Assembly: GCA_027364825.1 (NCBI GenBank)
Contig: DAHXOM010000371.1
Location: 1-8,992 of the forward strand
Source: a bacterium
GTDB lineage: Bacteria > JAMCPX01
Length of the DNA: 8,992 bases
Direction of reading: 5' to 3'
Numbering within the stretch: position 1 is the first letter of the stretch; each line of letters starts with the position of its first letter. This document shows, piece after piece, positions 1-6,943 of the stretch. Position numbers and translations under genes: made by a program. The notes under the pieces were generated by a model that was not told the DNA's origin, searched no databases, and was given only the letters and a program-made list of their open reading frames with translations.

Positions 1-366
1 ATAACGTTTACCGGTTTCAGGGATGATGTAGATGATTTTATGACAGGCAGTGATATTGTTGTTGTCAGCACGATCATCACCGAGGGCCTCGGGCAGGTCG
101 TTATGGAAGGCATGGCAGCAGGTAAGGCCGTTATTGCACCGGACAAGGGAGGACCTGCCGAGCTTATCGTACACGGGACAGATGGCATACTCTACCATCC
201 GGGCAATCGTGATGCACTTGCTCAAGCCATATTAAATACAGCGGGAGATCCTGCATTCAGAAAGTCAATCGGAGAAACTGCAAGGAGAAAGGCGGAAAAG
301 AAATTTGGTATACAACACAATATTGACGCCATAGAACGGGTACTGGGAGAAACGGTCAACTATTGA
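1..366 (+). CDS. C-terminal part of a GT4-family (GT-B fold) glycosyltransferase, 5' end outside the window
   Basis: The reading frame is open from base 1 and ends at the TGA at 364-366, so at least the N-terminal Rossmann domain lies to the left of the window. The visible 121 residues are the end of the nucleotide-sugar-binding domain of a GT4/Glycos_transf_1 protein. The hallmark is an E-x7-E motif in the stretch EGLGQVVMEGMAAGKAVIA (residues 28 and 36 of the visible part), followed by the usual G-G-P-A-E-L and a G-I-L-Y-hydrophobic-P-G strand-turn, then an amphipathic C-terminal helix. Known family role: transfer of a sugar from a nucleotide donor to a lipid-linked or envelope glycan acceptor in the cytoplasm. 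The donor and acceptor cannot be told from this fragment. An internal ATG at 40 is in frame but lies inside the conserved domain and is not the true start. It is the only gene on the + strand here and converges on the long - strand run. Confidence 0.9.
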   Translation: MTFTGFRDDVDDFMTGSDIVVVSTIITEGLGQVVMEGMAAGKAVIAPDKGGPAELIVHGTDGILYHPGNRDALAQAILNTAGDPAFRKSIGETARRKAEKKFGIQHNIDAIERVLGETVNY

Positions 367-393
367 TTAACCGGAGCCACTTCCGCAGGTTAA
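367..393. repeat. Imperfect inverted repeat directly after the glycosyltransferase stop codon
   Basis: TTAACC at 367-372 is repeated inverted as GGTTAA at 388-393, with 15 bases between. Inside it, CGGA (372-375) can alternatively pair with TCCG (382-385). It begins on the base after the stop codon, so it may be a 3' end hairpin. No T-tract follows on either strand (the + strand continues with C then A), so it does not qualify as a standard intrinsic terminator. It may be chance. Confidence 0.25.
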
Positions 394-683
394 CCCCCAA
401 AATGCATAAGGATACAAAGATAAAGAAAAGGAAGAGTTTGATCCGACGTGAAGTGAAACACCTGCGAACTGCCTGGTATTTTTTCATAGTATTCTGCGTG
501 GACTTCTTCTCGTTCCGCGACAAAAACACCATATTCAAATGGGCCAAAAATCCGTTTAGCGAAAGAGCCATTGTTTCACGAGCAGAGGAGGAAACTCTTC
601 CTTTTGCGCGGGTTTGATCTTCGTCAGATGCTCAAGCCTATGGCCGACTCTCCTACTGCATTTTCCGGAATTAGATTAGTCTT
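394..683. other. Gap between convergent genes, no supported gene
   Basis: This stretch lies between the end of the glycosyltransferase and the end of the acidic-protein gene. A + strand frame with a TTG start at 363 stays open to the TGA at 615-617 (84 codons). It lacks a ribosome binding site, its N-terminal half is very lysine/arginine-rich, and I recognise no family. The opposite-strand frame over 356-571 looks equally non-coding. A weak hairpin can be drawn at about 588-607 (AGGAA/TTCCT core with a 4-base loop plus G-U pairs), but no T-run supports termination. I see no tRNA, insertion sequence end or riboswitch. The stretch may be a decayed gene or plain spacer. Confidence 0.4.
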
Positions 684-1031
684 TTAATCCAGCTTTATTA
701 CCCTGTTCTCGATCATAAAATAGAAGATCTCTTTTGCGTATTCATCGGGTGTCATATCGAAACTGTCAAAATCGAACAAAGACATCAAAACATCTTTTAA
801 TTCCTCAAATCCCTCGGGCCTTTCCTTCTGGAGAGCTTCCACTATCACCCATTCATCGCTCTCTTTTGGAAAAGGGTTTTTTATGCATTGCACGGTAAAA
901 TGGATATGCTGGAGCTCGCTGTCGTCGATGCCGAAATCATCCGCGTATTCATCGAGCTCTTCTCCATTCTCATCGTCATAAAGCTCGAAATCATCCCCTG
1001 TCTCATTGTCGTCATATTTTTTCTTGTCCAT
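684..1031 (-). CDS. Small acidic protein of unknown function, coupled to mqnA
   Basis: The protein has 115 residues and I do not recognise it. The first 40 residues are strongly acidic and low in complexity: about 18 Asp/Glu between positions 7 and 39, with runs such as ETGDD and YDDENGEELDEY. From about residue 40 the sequence becomes a normal globular mix of predicted strand and helix (IHFTVQCIKNPF, EWVIVEAL, FEELKDVLMSLFDF, TPDEYAKEIFYFMIEN), so it looks like a disordered acidic tail on a small folded domain. It has no signal peptide and no membrane segment, so it is probably cytoplasmic. I chose the ATG at 1031 over a TTG at 1037 because AAAGGGGG at 1041-1048 sits 9 bases from the ATG and only 3 from the TTG. 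The gene overlaps the end of mqnA by 20 bp, which suggests translational coupling and makes it the last gene of the operon. The reading frame is convincing; a function is not assigned. Confidence 0.8.
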   Translation of the reverse strand: MDKKKYDDNETGDDFELYDDENGEELDEYADDFGIDDSELQHIHFTVQCIKNPFPKESDEWVIVEALQKERPEGFEELKDVLMSLFDFDSFDMTPDEYAKEIFYFMIENRVIKLD

Positions 1032-1815
1032 TTGCAAAAACCCCCTTTATATCTTTTATACGGTTTACAAACAAATCAAGACTCTTGTCAACGGCTGTCG
1101 TCCGATTGTAGATAAAAAGGTGCCAGTAATCCTGGATAGAACCCGGAGATATCAACAATTCTTCAGCCCTTTTTTTTGCCATTTCTCCTTCGCTTTGCCG
1201 GAATGTATCGAGTGACCCGCCGAGGATATTGGACAGATAATCTTTATCCTTTTGTGAAACATCCTTTCTTACTGCCCACAGTGCGAAGACAAAAGGCAAT
1301 CCTGTCCACTTGTACCATTCTTCGCCGAGATCGTACATATACTCAAAACCTTTCAGACCGTTGTGGGCATGCACAAGTGCATTGTTGCCTATAAAAAGAA
1401 ATGCGTCAACCTCATTCTGCTCCGGCTGGTCAAGATATACGGCTGACGTTACTCCATACCTTTGTTCAAGAATAAGCCTCATCAGTATCCTTGAGGTCGA
1501 TGTCTGGGACGTTATACCTATCTTATGGTTGTTGAGTTTTTCCGCAGGGACTTTTGTAAACAGGTTTACACTTCCCGCCTTTTCCTTAACGGCAACGCAC
1601 ATCCTTCCCAGGGATTCATAGGTGTTCTGCAGGTTTAAGAAATCCATAACGGATATCGGGGCAGCATCGATTGCGTCTTTCGTAACGGCAAGCCTGCCAA
1701 TCTGGCGCGGATAACCTGACACGAGTTCTATATCCGGCCTCTTGTCGACATACTCGAGCGTATAGTAAAAGGGATCGACATTAATGTAGGGCATCCTGGC
1801 GAGTTTCAAGTTCAT
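1012..1815 (-). CDS. mqnA: Chorismate dehydratase MqnA (menaquinone synthesis, futalosine pathway)
   Basis: The protein has 267 residues, close to the usual MqnA length, and no signal peptide, so it is cytoplasmic. MqnA has a periplasmic-binding-protein-like fold and dehydrates chorismate to 3-[(1-carboxyvinyl)oxy]benzoate, the first committed step of the futalosine route. Family signatures are visible in order: the N-terminal MPYINVDPF stretch with N12, A-P-I-S at 52-55 in place of the common S-P-I-S, G-S-V-N-L-F at 81-86, the T-S-Q-T-S-T-S-R segment at 102-109 that matches the substrate-binding serine/threonine loop, F-I-G-N-N-A-L at 141-147, and the WTGLPFVFALWAVR block at 170-183. The loop at 143-145 reads G-N-N where I expect an Asp after the Gly (commonly I-G-D). 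The gene lies 5 bp after mqnE, whose product uses the MqnA product, which strongly supports the call. The ATG at 1815 is annotated, but a TTG at 1809 is possible: AAGGA is one base from the ATG and 7 from the TTG. Confidence 0.92.
   Translation of the reverse strand: MNLKLARMPYINVDPFYYTLEYVDKRPDIELVSGYPRQIGRLAVTKDAIDAAPISVMDFLNLQNTYESLGRMCVAVKEKAGSVNLFTKVPAEKLNNHKIGITSQTSTSRILMRLILEQRYGVTSAVYLDQPEQNEVDAFLFIGNNALVHAHNGLKGFEYMYDLGEEWYKWTGLPFVFALWAVRKDVSQKDKDYLSNILGGSLDTFRQSEGEMAKKRAEELLISPGSIQDYWHLFIYNRTTAVDKSLDLFVNRIKDIKGVFANGQEKI
1041..1048 (-). promoter_or_regulatory. Ribosome binding site that fixes the acidic-protein start
   Basis: The - strand reads AAAGGGGG, then 9 bases, then the ATG at 1031. 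It lies inside the 3' end of mqnA. It favours the ATG over the in-frame TTG two codons upstream, which would be too close to it. Confidence 0.6.
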
Positions 1816-1820
1816 ATCCT

Positions 1821-2942
1821 TTATTGGTAGATTCTAATGACTTTATATTCACCGTTTCTCTGTGCCGGTATATAGCCTGAATCTTTAATCATGGAAATCA
1901 TTTTGTTGTTCGTCAACCCGACAGGTGTCAATGCACCTGCTGCATGGGTCACCTTCTCCTGGCCTATGGTACCGTCAATATCATCCGCACCGAAATGCAG
2001 GGCTATCTGCGTAATGCCTTCCGAAAGCATTACCCAGTATGCCTTGATGTGCGGGAAATTATCAAGGTATAATCTTGAGAGAGCTATAATCTTGAGCTTT
2101 CGTATACCTGTCGGTGTATTTACTTTGTTGTGCAACGGGGTATTTGCAGCATGGAATGTAAGAGGCACAAACGTCAAGAATCCTGATGTCTCGTCCTGCA
2201 GGGATCTCAGCTGATCGAGGTGTGAAATGATGTCATCATCCGTTTCGATATGTCCGTACAACATCGTTGCATTCGTTTTTACTCCCAGAGAATGTGCTAT
2301 CCTATGGGTGTTGAGCCACTCGTCCTTTGACTCCTTGCCTTTGAACAACTCGGATCTTATGCCGTCTATCAATAATTCGGCACCTCCGCCCGGCATGGTG
2401 TTGAGCCCTGCATCGATTAGCCGGGACAACACCTCTTTAATCTCCCTGTCGTACAGCTTTGCAAAATAACCTATCTCCGTGGCAGTGAATGCCTTGATTG
2501 TTATCGAGGGGAAACGCGACCGTATCTCTCTCATCATCGAAACATAGTATTCGAATTTCAGGTCCGGATTCAATCCTCCCACGATATGAACCTCATCCAG
2601 TTCTCTGCCGTATGCCGACAGCTCGGAAATAATCTGTTCCACGGACATTGTATAGGCGTCCTTTGCATGCTTGCCCTTTGCATAGGCACACACCTTGCAG
2701 TGAACGCCGCATATATTCGTGTAATTGATCTGTTTATTTACGGTAAAATAGACGAGCCTGCCGCTGAGCTGCTGCTTCTTATAATCCGCCATTGCACCGA
2801 TAAGGTGAATATCGTTGGAGCTGAGTAAGGTATGGGCATCTTCCCTGTCAAGCCTTACACCCTTTTTGACCTTCTCTGCGACAAAAGCCAGTGATGTGCC
2901 TTCAGCACTCACGCTGAAATCTTTTTCTGCTTTCTGTGTCAT
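1821..2942 (-). CDS. mqnE: Aminofutalosine synthase MqnE, radical SAM enzyme
   Basis: The protein has 373 residues. MqnE uses S-adenosylmethionine and a 4Fe-4S cluster to add the adenosyl radical to the enol ether made by MqnA, giving aminofutalosine with loss of CO2. The cluster motif C-x3-C-x2-C is C78, C82 and C85 after the INYTNI strand. Further signatures are VGGLNPDLKFEYY (121-133), KAFTATEI (150-157), PGGGAE (184-189), NATMLYGHIET (224-234) and LQDETSGF (248-255). I chose MqnE over the paralogue MqnC because MqnE carries K-A-F-T-A-x-E-I and G-G-L-x-P-D-L, whereas MqnC typically has K-S-L-T-P-P-E-I; this is from memory of the families. The ATG follows the upstream stop codon with a single base between (TAAtATG) and has no good Shine-Dalgarno, so re-initiation by ribosomes finishing the membrane-protein gene is likely. 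mqnA follows after 5 bp. Confidence 0.93.
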   Translation of the reverse strand: MTQKAEKDFSVSAEGTSLAFVAEKVKKGVRLDREDAHTLLSSNDIHLIGAMADYKKQQLSGRLVYFTVNKQINYTNICGVHCKVCAYAKGKHAKDAYTMSVEQIISELSAYGRELDEVHIVGGLNPDLKFEYYVSMMREIRSRFPSITIKAFTATEIGYFAKLYDREIKEVLSRLIDAGLNTMPGGGAELLIDGIRSELFKGKESKDEWLNTHRIAHSLGVKTNATMLYGHIETDDDIISHLDQLRSLQDETSGFLTFVPLTFHAANTPLHNKVNTPTGIRKLKIIALSRLYLDNFPHIKAYWVMLSEGITQIALHFGADDIDGTIGQEKVTHAAGALTPVGLTNNKMISMIKDSGYIPAQRNGEYKVIRIYQ

Positions 2943-2943
2943 A

Positions 2944-5136
2944 TTATTTTGTTGACGTTGTATCGGATAACCTCAATCCGAACACCCCGATACTTACCGG
3001 TCTTGCGTCCTGGATAAGAGGACCGATCTCCTTATAGGGATTTACCGGACTATCCACGGAATGAATAATAATGGTATTATCTCCTTTTTCAAGCATGAAA
3101 GGCACGCTCTCCCATCCAAATACGGGCTGCTCCTGCGCTTGAAGATTTATGCGGTTGATTATCGTTCCATTGACGTTAATCGTAAGCCATCTCGTGGATT
3201 TAAACGGTCTGATGATACCCATCATAAGTTTAACCATCCTCGGTCTCTCCACACCGATGATCCGTATGGTCCCATCCTGAGACATCATCCTGGAAACCAC
3301 CATTTCCTTTACGTTGAGTGCCGGTGCATACCATCCCTCCCCAAGTTCCATGAGTTCACCCTGATGAACGGACAGGTATGCCTTCGTCAGTAAAAAGATG
3401 GACACATAACCATCGTTATAAATCGGTTCTCCGCAGTATGCCTTTAACAAATCATGGATAGCGCTGTAATCTTCCTGACTATAAGCTATCCTGTTGACGA
3501 TGATATATTTAATGCCGAGATCCATGAGCTGCCGGATTCCATAATTGGCAATGGCATGCTTATCGACCGGTATGATATCGCCATATTTCAGTATAAGGGG
3601 ATCATTCAGTTCTGAAAGAAGAGGAGTAGTTTCTATAAAAGACCGTTCCCTGTCCCACTGATAATTATAATAACCGCCGACCAGGTCCTTGTCGGTGAAC
3701 ATCTGATAATACATGGATCGGTATACGAAGGGGATATCTTCCCTGTTGTCGAACAGGGATGCACTTACAGGCAGCTCTATAACGGCCTTTGAACCGGTAT
3801 CCTTTCTTACCGGCAAATAGTACAGCGGCACGGTTGACTGAACAGAGGGGAAAGGATAGCCCGGATAATACTCTACGACAGAGAGTACTATCAATGAAAA
3901 TACCGTAAGATAACTGAGGGATCGTATGTCCGTACGCTCTATTATAAGCTTGACACCGAACCCTGCTATGATTGAGGTGCTGAGTAAGAGCAACGGAATC
4001 AACAACACCGGCTGTGTCAGATCCGACAGCAGTCTAATCCTGGTCAAAGCGAGATAGGGAAGCGGTATAAGGTGGAGTGCCCCGTAGTAGGGAAACATAA
4101 CGAAACCGTCGAATTTGAGATACGGACCCAGGGAAAACACGTACAGCACTATGGCGAGTATACCCCACCGGGTGCCCTCTCTCGATGCATATTTGAACGC
4201 TATTATCAGTACTATCAAAAACAGCGTTACAACGCCGATGTCCGAAAAATAGGTAACATCCTTTGAGAAAAAGTAGAGCAGATGCTTGAAAAAGAAGTTC
4301 GCCTTATTCGGTAAAAAATAATCAATGAAGTTCTGGTTGTTTACCAGCAGTTGATAGACACCCTGTGCCTTTACATATTCAGAGTGCTGAATCGCATGCA
4401 GCTGGGGTATATAAAATATCAACGCAGTCAGTGCGACAAAACTCATGGACAGCAACATATACAGTATCAGTGTCTTGTTATAGGTCTTCCATCCGTCCGT
4501 TATAAGCCATGAGAACGGCAGATACAGTATAAGAGGTACGTACGCGTAAAAAATGTAACCCGGACTGCTCATGGCCAGAAGCATTGAAGAGACGATAAAC
4601 AAAATTCCGTTTTTGCTGGATTGCTTCTCTTTCAGCCGAATCATGGAAAAGATGACAAGCGGGATGAACTCTATCGAGGCATATTGGAGATTCCCCATCA
4701 TGGTCGAGAGGATAAACGGCGAAAAACCGAACAAAACACCGCTCGTAATACCCGCCATTCTTTCTTTTGTCAGGTGAAAGGAAAGCTTATAGGTAAAGTA
4801 CGCACCAAGCACAACCGGCAGCAATGCAAGTATATTGAACAATACCGTTAACGGCAGGACCGGCAACAGGAGTATCCCCGCAATCTCGTTGAACGGTGAT
4901 GACCATACATACGGCGCACCGTTGATCGGATAAAAAATGGTCTGTAGTTTCAAGGGAGACTGATGCAGCGAGAACAATGCATGCTTGAACCACCACAGGT
5001 CCCATGCATAATAATAAGAGTCTTTTATGCCGAGGAGCCTTGTATTGAAATCAATAATCCCGGGGTATGTTACAACAAGCGCGAGGATTATCATCACTCC
5101 GAAAACTATTGCATCGTTTCTGGTCTCTTTTTTCAT
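2944..5136 (-). CDS. Large multi-pass membrane protein, GT-C-like glycosyltransferase candidate
   Basis: The protein has 730 residues from the ATG at 5136. The frame is open further upstream into gatA, but a perfect AAGGAGG at 5146-5152, 9 bases from this ATG, and the following MKKETRND then a hydrophobic segment (8-28) fix the start. The N-terminal two thirds hold about 10-12 membrane segments (roughly 8-28, 84-116, 131-143, 153-166, 178-192, 195-212, 222-244, 299-315, 324-338, 376-394, 407-422). The first extracytoplasmic loop contains I-K-D-S-Y-Y-Y-A-W (37-45), then FYPINGAPYVWSSPFNE. This matches the layout of GT-C proteins, where an Asp early in loop 1 is catalytic, and resembles bacterial membrane proteins with D-x-L-x-N-x-W there. 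Residues 440-595 form a soluble region (A-V-I-E-L-P-V, GIKYIIVN). Residues about 600-725 look like a beta-sandwich (GWYAP, V-N-G, KGDNTIIIHS). It probably acts on a polyprenyl-linked sugar at the outer face of the inner membrane. Substrate and activity are inferred. It lies 19 bp after gatA and 1 bp before mqnE. Confidence 0.8.
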   Translation of the reverse strand: MKKETRNDAIVFGVMIILALVVTYPGIIDFNTRLLGIKDSYYYAWDLWWFKHALFSLHQSPLKLQTIFYPINGAPYVWSSPFNEIAGILLLPVLPLTVLFNILALLPVVLGAYFTYKLSFHLTKERMAGITSGVLFGFSPFILSTMMGNLQYASIEFIPLVIFSMIRLKEKQSSKNGILFIVSSMLLAMSSPGYIFYAYVPLILYLPFSWLITDGWKTYNKTLILYMLLSMSFVALTALIFYIPQLHAIQHSEYVKAQGVYQLLVNNQNFIDYFLPNKANFFFKHLLYFFSKDVTYFSDIGVVTLFLIVLIIAFKYASREGTRWGILAIVLYVFSLGPYLKFDGFVMFPYYGALHLIPLPYLALTRIRLLSDLTQPVLLIPLLLLSTSIIAGFGVKLIIERTDIRSLSYLTVFSLIVLSVVEYYPGYPFPSVQSTVPLYYLPVRKDTGSKAVIELPVSASLFDNREDIPFVYRSMYYQMFTDKDLVGGYYNYQWDRERSFIETTPLLSELNDPLILKYGDIIPVDKHAIANYGIRQLMDLGIKYIIVNRIAYSQEDYSAIHDLLKAYCGEPIYNDGYVSIFLLTKAYLSVHQGELMELGEGWYAPALNVKEMVVSRMMSQDGTIRIIGVERPRMVKLMMGIIRPFKSTRWLTINVNGTIINRINLQAQEQPVFGWESVPFMLEKGDNTIIIHSVDSPVNPYKEIGPLIQDARPVSIGVFGLRLSDTTSTK

Positions 5137-5145
5137 ACGGCCTCT

Positions 5146-5152
5146 CCTCCTT
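5146..5152 (-). promoter_or_regulatory. Strong ribosome binding site of the membrane protein gene
   Basis: A full AAGGAGG on the - strand lies 9 bases before the ATG at 5136 and only a few bases after the gatA stop codon at 5156-5158. It decides the start against the longer frame that would begin at 5217 inside gatA. It allows strong independent translation of the third gene in the run. Confidence 0.75.
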
Positions 5153-5155
5153 GGA

Positions 5156-6616
5156 TTAATGGATTTCCGGTTTCTTCTTGAACCATTGCATTTCCCTCTC
5201 ATACGCATGTGCTGCATTCAAGATGGTTCTTTCGTCAAATTGTTTCCCTATCAACTGCATACCGACAGGCAGACCGCTATCCGTAAACCCGCAGGGAACA
5301 GAAACACCCGGCAGGCCCGCAAGATTCAGCGGTATCGTAAATATGTCCGACAGGTACATTTTGAGGGGATCATCAAGTTTTGACCCCAGTTTAAATGCAG
5401 GTGTAGGACTCGTTGGTGCAAGAATAATGTCGCACGTGCTGAAAGCATTGTTAAAATCATCCGTGATCAGCCTTCTTGCCTTCTGTGCTTTACCGTAAAA
5501 GGCCGAATAATAGCCCGCTGAAAGAGCAAAGGTGCCGAGCATGATCCGCCGTTTCACCTCCCTGCCGAAGCCCTGGGCACGGGTGTTTTTATACATATCG
5601 ATAAGGTTCTGGGCCTGTTCCGACCTGTAGCCGTACCTTACGCCGTCATACCGTGCAAGATTGGAACTCGCCTCGGAGGAAGCCAGTATGTAATAAACTG
5701 CAACAGCGTATTTCGTGTGGGGCAGGCTTATTTTGACTATCTTTGCACCGAGTTTTTTCATGGTGTCTATCGCCTGAGTCACGGCCCTTTGCACGTCCCC
5801 GTCCATACCTTCTATGAAGTATTCCTCCGGCACACCTATGGCAACATTGTTCAGTCCCGATGATAAAAGGTTGGTAAAAGGCTCTACCGGTCTGTCCGCC
5901 GATGTCGAATCCTTCGGATCAAATCCCGCAATGGTCTCCAGCAAAAGAGCGGAATCGTAAACGGTTTTTGTCATGGTGCCGCCTTGATCGAGCGATGAGG
6001 CGAATGCAATCATACCGTATCTGCTGACCCTGCCGTAGGTCGGTTTCAACCCTACGATACCGCACAGTGCCGCGGGCTGCCGTATTGAACCGCCGGTATC
6101 GGTGCCGAGTGCACCGAAAGCCATATCAGATGCAACAGCGCTTGCAGAGCCGCCGCTTGAACCGCCCGGAACAGTATCGGGCGACCACGGGTTGCGCGTC
6201 GGCCCGAAGTACGATGTCTCTGTGGACGACCCCATGGCAAACTCGTCCATATTCGTTTTACCGATGATAACGACTCCTGCGGCTTTCAGCTTTTTTATGA
6301 CCGTTGCGTCGTACGGCGGAATAAAGTTCTCCAGTATTTTTGATGCGCAGGTAGTCCTGATGCCGTTGGTGGCAAATATGTCTTTTACGGCTATGGGAAT
6401 ACCGCATAAAGGTGAAGCGTCATGCCTCTTTAACATCCGTTCTGCGTTCTGCACCTGATCTGCAATGTGTTCCCTATCGACGGAGAGAAAGGCATTTAAC
6501 TTTGGGTTTAATTGTTCTATCCTCCGAAGAAGTCCATCAACAACCTGCCCCGGCGTTGTCTCTCCCTTTCTGTAAAGCTCTGCAATTTCCTTTATGCTGA
6601 GTTCGTACAGCTTCAT
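5156..6616 (-). CDS. gatA: Glutamyl-/aspartyl-tRNA amidotransferase subunit A, GatA
   Basis: The protein has 486 residues, normal for GatA, and is an amidase-signature-family hydrolase. It releases ammonia from glutamine or asparagine, which GatB uses to convert mischarged Glu-tRNA(Gln) or Asp-tRNA(Asn) to the amidated form in the cytoplasm. The Lys-cisSer-Ser catalytic triad is complete: K78 in IPIAVKDIF, S153 in the PGGSSGGS loop (150-157) and S177 in TDTGGSIRQP (172-181). The substrate region GLKPTYGRVSRYG (189-201) is intact. The C-terminal motifs LAPTSPTPAF and NLAGLPGVSVPCG are typical of GatA and separate it from other amidases. The ATG overlaps the gatC stop codon by ATGA, and AAGGTGA lies about 8 bases upstream of it, inside gatC. 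No frameshift is visible. Gene order C-A is standard; gatB, often next to it, is absent here. Confidence 0.97.
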   Translation of the reverse strand: MKLYELSIKEIAELYRKGETTPGQVVDGLLRRIEQLNPKLNAFLSVDREHIADQVQNAERMLKRHDASPLCGIPIAVKDIFATNGIRTTCASKILENFIPPYDATVIKKLKAAGVVIIGKTNMDEFAMGSSTETSYFGPTRNPWSPDTVPGGSSGGSASAVASDMAFGALGTDTGGSIRQPAALCGIVGLKPTYGRVSRYGMIAFASSLDQGGTMTKTVYDSALLLETIAGFDPKDSTSADRPVEPFTNLLSSGLNNVAIGVPEEYFIEGMDGDVQRAVTQAIDTMKKLGAKIVKISLPHTKYAVAVYYILASSEASSNLARYDGVRYGYRSEQAQNLIDMYKNTRAQGFGREVKRRIMLGTFALSAGYYSAFYGKAQKARRLITDDFNNAFSTCDIILAPTSPTPAFKLGSKLDDPLKMYLSDIFTIPLNLAGLPGVSVPCGFTDSGLPVGMQLIGKQFDERTILNAAHAYEREMQWFKKKPEIH

Positions 6617-6924
6617 TGTTCTATCACCTTGGGCACGACAAAAAACCCGTCCTTTGATTTCGGAGCATTGGAAACCGCCATTTCCTGTGTCGTCCCGTGC
6701 GTAAGGGACACATCTGTTTCCAACGTATCCGGCCTTAACCTCTGCGGTCCGGGCAGAGGGCTTGCCATCGGCTCCACGTTATCGAGTTCAAGTTCGTCAA
6801 TCTGGCTGATGTATTCAAGTATTGCCTGGAACTGTACGCTGAAGACCTTCAGTTCGTCCCCGGTAAATTCGAGCCTTGCGAGCTCGGCCACCTTTTTTAC
6901 GTCTATATTTATTTTTTCTGCCAT
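6613..6924 (-). CDS. gatC: Glutamyl-/aspartyl-tRNA amidotransferase subunit C, GatC
   Basis: The protein has 103 residues from the ATG at 6924, the usual GatC size. GatC is a small non-catalytic subunit that wraps GatA and steadies the GatA-GatB complex. The family pattern is clear: an N-terminal helix with V-A-x-L-A-R-L-E-F-T (residues 12-21), the I-L-E-Y-I-S helix (35-40), L-D-N-V-E-P (47-52) and the C-terminal NAPKSKDGFFVVPKVIE block (87-102). A frame that begins 12 codons further up (6960) is open but lacks a ribosome binding site. GGAG at 6930-6933 lies 5 bases before the chosen ATG. The gene is the first of the run, downstream of a terminator, and overlaps gatA by ATGA. Confidence 0.95.
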   Translation of the reverse strand: MAEKINIDVKKVAELARLEFTGDELKVFSVQFQAILEYISQIDELELDNVEPMASPLPGPQRLRPDTLETDVSLTHGTTQEMAVSNAPKSKDGFFVVPKVIEQ

Positions 6925-6929
6925 AGCTA

Positions 6930-6933
6930 CTCC
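6930..6933 (-). promoter_or_regulatory. Ribosome binding site of gatC
   Basis: GGAG on the - strand lies 5 bases before the ATG at 6924. It supports the short GatC form rather than the frame extended to 6960. Confidence 0.6.
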
Positions 6934-6943
6934 ATTACATTTT

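Noticed and set aside
1821..2942. MqnC (dehypoxanthine futalosine cyclase) in place of MqnE
   Set aside because: The two are paralogous radical SAM enzymes, but the K-A-F-T-A-T-E-I and G-G-L-N-P-D-L motifs and the position beside mqnA fit MqnE.
3061..3393. + strand open frame of 110 codons opposite the membrane protein
   Set aside because: It is a shadow of the C-terminal domain coding strand, with no ribosome binding site and no recognisable motif. The same holds for the other + strand frames between 888 and 8390.
5137..5217. N-terminal extension of the membrane protein (27 extra codons)
   Set aside because: It overlaps the conserved end of gatA, is rich in Arg/Asn, and has no ribosome binding site, whereas AAGGAGG is 9 bases before the ATG at 5136.
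5156..6616. A stand-alone amidase rather than GatA
   Set aside because: It overlaps gatC by ATGA, and the G-L-K-P-T-Y-G-R-V-S-R-Y-G region and C-terminal motifs are those of GatA.
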